64,000 nt of DNA from Streptomyces globosus (lineage in GTDB: Bacteria > Actinomycetota > Actinomycetes > Streptomycetales > Streptomycetaceae): NCBI RefSeq assembly GCF_003325375.1, contig NZ_CP030864.1, positions 310,001-374,000 of the forward strand, given 5' to 3'. Made by a program: the position numbers and the translations under genes. Numbering within the stretch: position 1 is the stretch's first letter; each line of letters starts with the position of its first letter. Under the pieces are notes generated by a model, which did no database searches, was not told the DNA's origin, and saw only the letters and a list, made by a program, of their open reading frames with translations. This document shows, one piece after another, positions 60,033 through 64,000 of this stretch.

Positions 60033-63000
60033 CGTCAGCTGATGACGTCACCTCGTACACCTACCTGGGCGGCGCCGCCTGGGCGAAGAGCACCGACGAG
60101 TTCACCAAGGCCGAGGACTGCGTCCACTCCGTGTCGCGCGGCTACGGCCTGGTGCAGACCCGCACCGGCGCGGCGGACGACCCGAAGACGCTGACGGAGA
60201 CGCGCTACTTCCGCGGCCTCGACGGCAAGGAGGTCAAGGACTCCGCCGGGGCAGCCGTCACCGACCGGGACGTCTTCGCCGGCACCCCGCGCGAGACCGC
60301 GCTCGACAACGGCGACGACACGGCCAAGCTCCTGACGGCCATGTCCGTCACGCCGTGGGTCTCGGCCCTCAGTGCCACCCGCATGCGCGCGGGCCTGCCC
60401 GACCTGGTCGCCGTCAAGACGGGCACGGAGAAGCAGTCCACCCGCACGACGACCGCCGGCGGCACCCGCACGGTCGAGTCCACCACCCACCACGACGACC
60501 TCGGCATGGTGGACTGGGTCTCGGAGACCGGCGACACGGCCAAGACCGGCGACGAGAAGTGCACCAGCAGAACGACGGGGGCGACGGCTACGACACCGTC
60601 TCCAGCGTCCCCTCGACCTGCGGCCCTGCGAAGAACGAGCTCTGCTACGACATCCACGGACGCCAGCTCGCCTCGGCCGACGCCTACGGCAAGGTCACCA
60701 CGACCGCGTACACGCCGGCCACGGGCGAGGCGCCCACCTCGATGACGGTCACCAACCCGCTGGGCCACACCGTCACGTCCGAGGTCGACCCGCTGCGCTC
60801 GCAGCCGGTGAAGGTCACCGACGCCAACGGCAAGGCCACCAGCACGGCCTACGACGCCCTCGGCCGCATGACAAAGGTCTGGCTGCCGAACCGGCTGATG
60901 GCCACCTACCCCGATTCCCCCAGCCGCGTCTTCGCGTACACGATCCGCAACAGCGGCCCGAACGTCACCACGTCGAAGACCCTGACCCACGACCAGAAGT
61001 ACTCCGTCGTCCACTCCATCCAGGACGGCCTGCTGCGCGAGCGCCAGACGCAGACGCAGTCGCCCGACCTGGCCGGACGCCTCGTCTCGGAGACGTTCTA
61101 CGACACCCGCGGCCTGGCCTGGCGCAGCTCCGGCACCTACTACGCCGACGGAGCCCCGTCGCCCGACCTGGTGACCGGTGCCGAGACCGCCTACCCGTCG
61201 TCCACCAACACCGTCTTCGACGGCGCCGGCCGGCCCACGGCGGTCATCGCCAAGAAGTTCGGCACCGAGACCCGCCGCACCACCACCAGCTACACCGGCG
61301 ACACCACCACGGTCGTCCCGCCCGCGGGCGGAGTGGCCACCACCGACGTCACCGACGCCCTCGGCCGCGTCATCGAGCGCAAGCAGTACACCGACCCCGC
61401 CCGGACGGCATCCCAGTCGACGCACTACACGTACAACAAGCTGGGGCTGCTGGCGCAGGTCACCGACCCGGGCAACGCGAAGTGGACGTACACCTACGAC
61501 GTCCGCGGCCGCCAGATCGAGGCGAGCGACCCCGACAAGGGCGTCACCAAGACCGCCTACGACGCCGGGGACCGGACGACCGACGTCACCGACGCCCGCG
61601 GCATCACCCTCCACACCGACTACGACGACCTCGGCCGTCCGGTCGCGACCAAGCAGGGCGCGACCACCCTGACGGCGCACGTCCACGACACCGTCGCCAA
61701 GGGGCACCCGGCCAAGTCCGTCCGCTACGAGGGCGGCAAGGCGTACGAGTCGGAGATCCTCTCCTACAACGACCTGTACCAGCCGCTCGCCACGACGGTG
61801 ACCATCCCGGCCACCCCGGATACGGGGGCCCTGGCCGGCACCTACCAGTGGACGAACACCTACAACATCGCCGGCCAGGTCCTCACCACCAAGCACCCCG
61901 CGATCGGCGGCCTGCCGGCGGAGACGGTCGGCAGCACCTACAAGTCGGTCTCAGGCCTCCTCAACAGCATGGGCGCCGGCACCACCCGACTCGTGTCGGC
62001 CATGGCGTACGACCACTACGGCCGCACCACCCGCTCCGAGCACGGAGCCCTCGGCCAGCGCCTGTACCGCACCACCGAGTACGACGAGCACACCGGCCAG
62101 GTCACCCGCTCCTACACCGACCGCGACACCGCACCCCAGCGGATCGAGGACACCAAGTACGGCTACAACCCGGCCGGCAGCATCACGTCCATCGCCACCG
62201 CGTACGGGCAGGACGCGCTGCGCACCACGGACACCCAGTGCGTCAACCTCGACGCGCTGAACCGCATCACGCAGGCGTGGACCAACCAGGGCGAGACCTG
62301 CGCGGCGGCCCCGTCGGCGGCTGTCATCGGCGGCGAGGACCCGTACTGGACCTCGTACACCTATGACGCGGTCGGCAACCGCAAGACCGAACCAAGCGCA
62401 AGACGGCCTCGGGCCCGGCGGCCGACATCGTCCGCACCTACCAGGCCCCGACGCCGGGCAAGCACGACCTGCCCAAGGTCACGCAGACCGGAGTCGACCC
62501 GCACGAGGAGGTCTTCACCTACGACGCGGCCGGCAACACCAAGACCCGCAAGACCGGCGCGGACACCGAGACGCAGTACCTCGACTGGGACTCTGAAGGC
62601 CACCTGAAGACCCTCAACCAGGGCACCTCCAGCAACTCCTTCGTCTACGACACCGCGGGCCAGCGCCTGCTCCGCAAGGACAGCAAGGGCACCACGCTGT
62701 ACCTGCCGGGCGGCAACGAACTGCGCCTGGACAAGGCCGGCGCCGTGTCGGGCACCCGCTACTACGGCGGCGTGGCGATGCGCGAGGGCGGCAAGCTGAC
62801 GTACCTCTTCGCCGACCACCACGGCACGGGCACCATCCAGGTGACCGGGGACGCGGCGCAGACGGTGACCCGCCGCAAGACGGGCATCTTCGGCGAGGCC
62901 CGGGGCCCGCAGCCGGAGTCGTGGGCGGGCGACAAGGGCTTCGTCGGCGGCACTAAGGACACCGACACCGGCCTCACCCACCTGGGAGCCCGCGAGTACG

Positions 63001-64000
63001 ACCCGCTGACGGGCCGCTTCATCTCGGTCGACCCGATCATGGACCTGTCCAGCTCGCAGCAGATGCACGGGTACGTCTACTCCAGCAACAACCCGGTCAC
63101 GCTCTCCGACCCGTCGGGCCTGATCGAGACGGACTGCCTGAACGGCCACTGCGATGGCAACTACGACCCGCGCGACGACAAGAAGCCGGCCGATGACCCC
63201 ACCCGCAAGAAGGGGATAACGGGAAGCTACGACAGCTACAACCGGTACCGGGCTCCAACCGCACTGGAGGACAACTACGGACTTTCGATCCGGCTTCCCA
63301 AGGAGCAGAAGCAGCTCTTCATCCAGATTTACATTCAGCAGTACGTCAAGCAGACCTTGAGGTTCGGTCGGAGTTACGGGTTTTCCGAGCAGGATGACTG
63401 GATCATCAAGACGCAGGCGATGATCAATGCCTGCCAAGAGATCAAGTGCGCTGAGCTCAGGGACTACGTGATCCAGCACGGCCTCGCCGTCGAAGCCGTG
63501 TACGGGCCCTTCGAGGGTCGCAACATCAATGTCCGGGCGACGCCGAGGGCGATGCCCGCGAACTACCGCAAGATATCGACGGAGAAGGTGACCGGCTGCC
63601 AGTGCTTCCTCGCGGGCACGAAGGTCGAGATGGCCGACGGCACGACCAAGAGCATCGAGGACGTGCAACTCGGCGACGAGGTCAGGGCCACCGACCCGCG
63701 CTCCGGCGAAACCGGCAAGCGCCCCGTCACCCGCCTGATCGTCACCGAGAACGACAAGCACTTCAACAAGCTGTCCATCGCGACGCCGGAAGGCATCACG
63801 GAACTCACAGCAACCTACGAGCACCCCTTCTGGTCGCCATCTGAAAACGCCTGGCTGGACGCCGCCGACCTGAGGCCCGGCATGACGCTCCAGACGAGCG
63901 ACGGCACCACGGCCATCCTGACAGCGAACCACCCCTTCACCCAGCACGCAAAGACGTACAACCTCACGGTCGCAGACCTCCACACGTACTACGTGCTGGC
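60033..64000 (+). pseudogene. N-terminally truncated, frame-disrupted RHS/YD-repeat protein
   Basis: Coding similarity begins abruptly at SADDVTSYTYLGG (60033). Frame 1 runs to ~60575 (TGDEKC), where a probable deletion shifts to a second frame (GYDTVSSVPSTCGPAKNELC). That frame carries many YD repeats (TYDVRGRQIEASDPDKGV) to ~62388, where one missing base after AAGACCGA shifts to a third frame (VGNRKTE, then TKRKTASGPAAD). The third frame stays open to the window end and includes the RHS core end (YDPLTGRFISVDPI, YSSNNPVTLSDPSGL near 62997-63120). The usual long N-terminus and secretion domain are absent. The 1-base change could be a sequencing error; the other lesions could not. Confidence 0.8.
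63603..64000 (+). other. Hint (pretoxin) domain of the RHS protein, partial
   Basis: CFLAGTKVEMADGTTKSIED, then VQLGDEVRATDPRSGE, HPFWS, WLDAADLRPGMTLQT and LHTYYVL form a Hint autoproteolysis domain as found before the toxin tip of polymorphic toxins. The Cys at its start (63603) is the splice-type nucleophile. Any toxin and immunity gene would lie beyond the window. Confidence 0.85.

Noticed and set aside
62361..63983. 540-residue minus-strand open frame
   Set aside because: Antisense shadow of the RHS/Hint coding sequence, which has clear family motifs.

Overview
The window is high-GC actinobacterial DNA with codon use, GTG starts, four-base start/stop overlaps and families typical of Streptomyces: secreted CBM2/FN3 and AA10 proteins, GlxA- and XRE-type regulators, a DUF4097 protein, an actinobacterial Hsp90, tachylectin-fold exoenzymes and an RHS/Hint protein. 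No rRNA or tRNA gene was recognised. The genus is an inference from gene content and style.

Layout. 0.3-6.8 kb: a CPBP membrane protease, a proline-rich membrane protein and two related, membrane-tethered helix-turn-helix proteins. 7.2-9.4 kb: a secreted CBM2-FN3 protein followed by an AA10 lytic polysaccharide monooxygenase. 9.4-13.1 kb: a small hypothetical gene, two SH3-like envelope proteins and an AraC-type regulator. 13.1-25.9 kb: a complete type I-E CRISPR-Cas locus on the minus strand (cas3, cas8e, cse2, cas7e, cas5e, cas6e, cas1e, cas2e) between two arrays. Both arrays read leftward from a shared leader; array 2 holds a perfect tandem duplication of five repeat-spacer units and an older two-spacer duplication. 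26.1-32.8 kb: an FxLD-type class I lanthipeptide cluster on the minus strand (PIMT-like methyltransferase, 63-residue precursor, LanB, LanC, stand-alone SpaB_C-type protein), with a divergent XRE-TPR regulator and GNAT acetyltransferase at 33.8-35.6 kb. A two-repeat CRISPR relic lies at 35.6 kb.

36.2-37.8 kb: a two-HTH regulator divergent from a DUF4097 gene. The promoter of the DUF4097 gene is nearly identical (31 of 33 bases) to that of an alpha/beta hydrolase 20 kb away at 57.8 kb, suggesting one small regulon. 37.9-49.7 kb: HAD hydrolase, a degenerate-P-loop ATPase, TPR proteins, an Hsp90-family chaperone abutting a 1033-residue TPR protein, a DUF4034-like protein and an arylamine N-acetyltransferase. 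49.9-54.0 kb: a sigma-70-family protein with a Cys-pair N-terminus, a VWA protein, and a GlxA regulator divergent from a cupin. 54.3-57.5 kb: a truncated LuxR-type fragment and two paralogous secreted tachylectin-like proteins with different lytic C-terminal domains. 57.8-64.0 kb: the hydrolase, a second DUF4034-like protein, and an N-terminally truncated, frame-disrupted RHS protein whose Hint domain runs off the window.

The most useful leads are the FxLD lanthipeptide cluster with two SpaB_C units and no visible exporter or protease, the CRISPR arrays whose repeat hairpin cores are reverse complements of one another, the array duplications plus ectopic array relic, and the two-promoter regulon.
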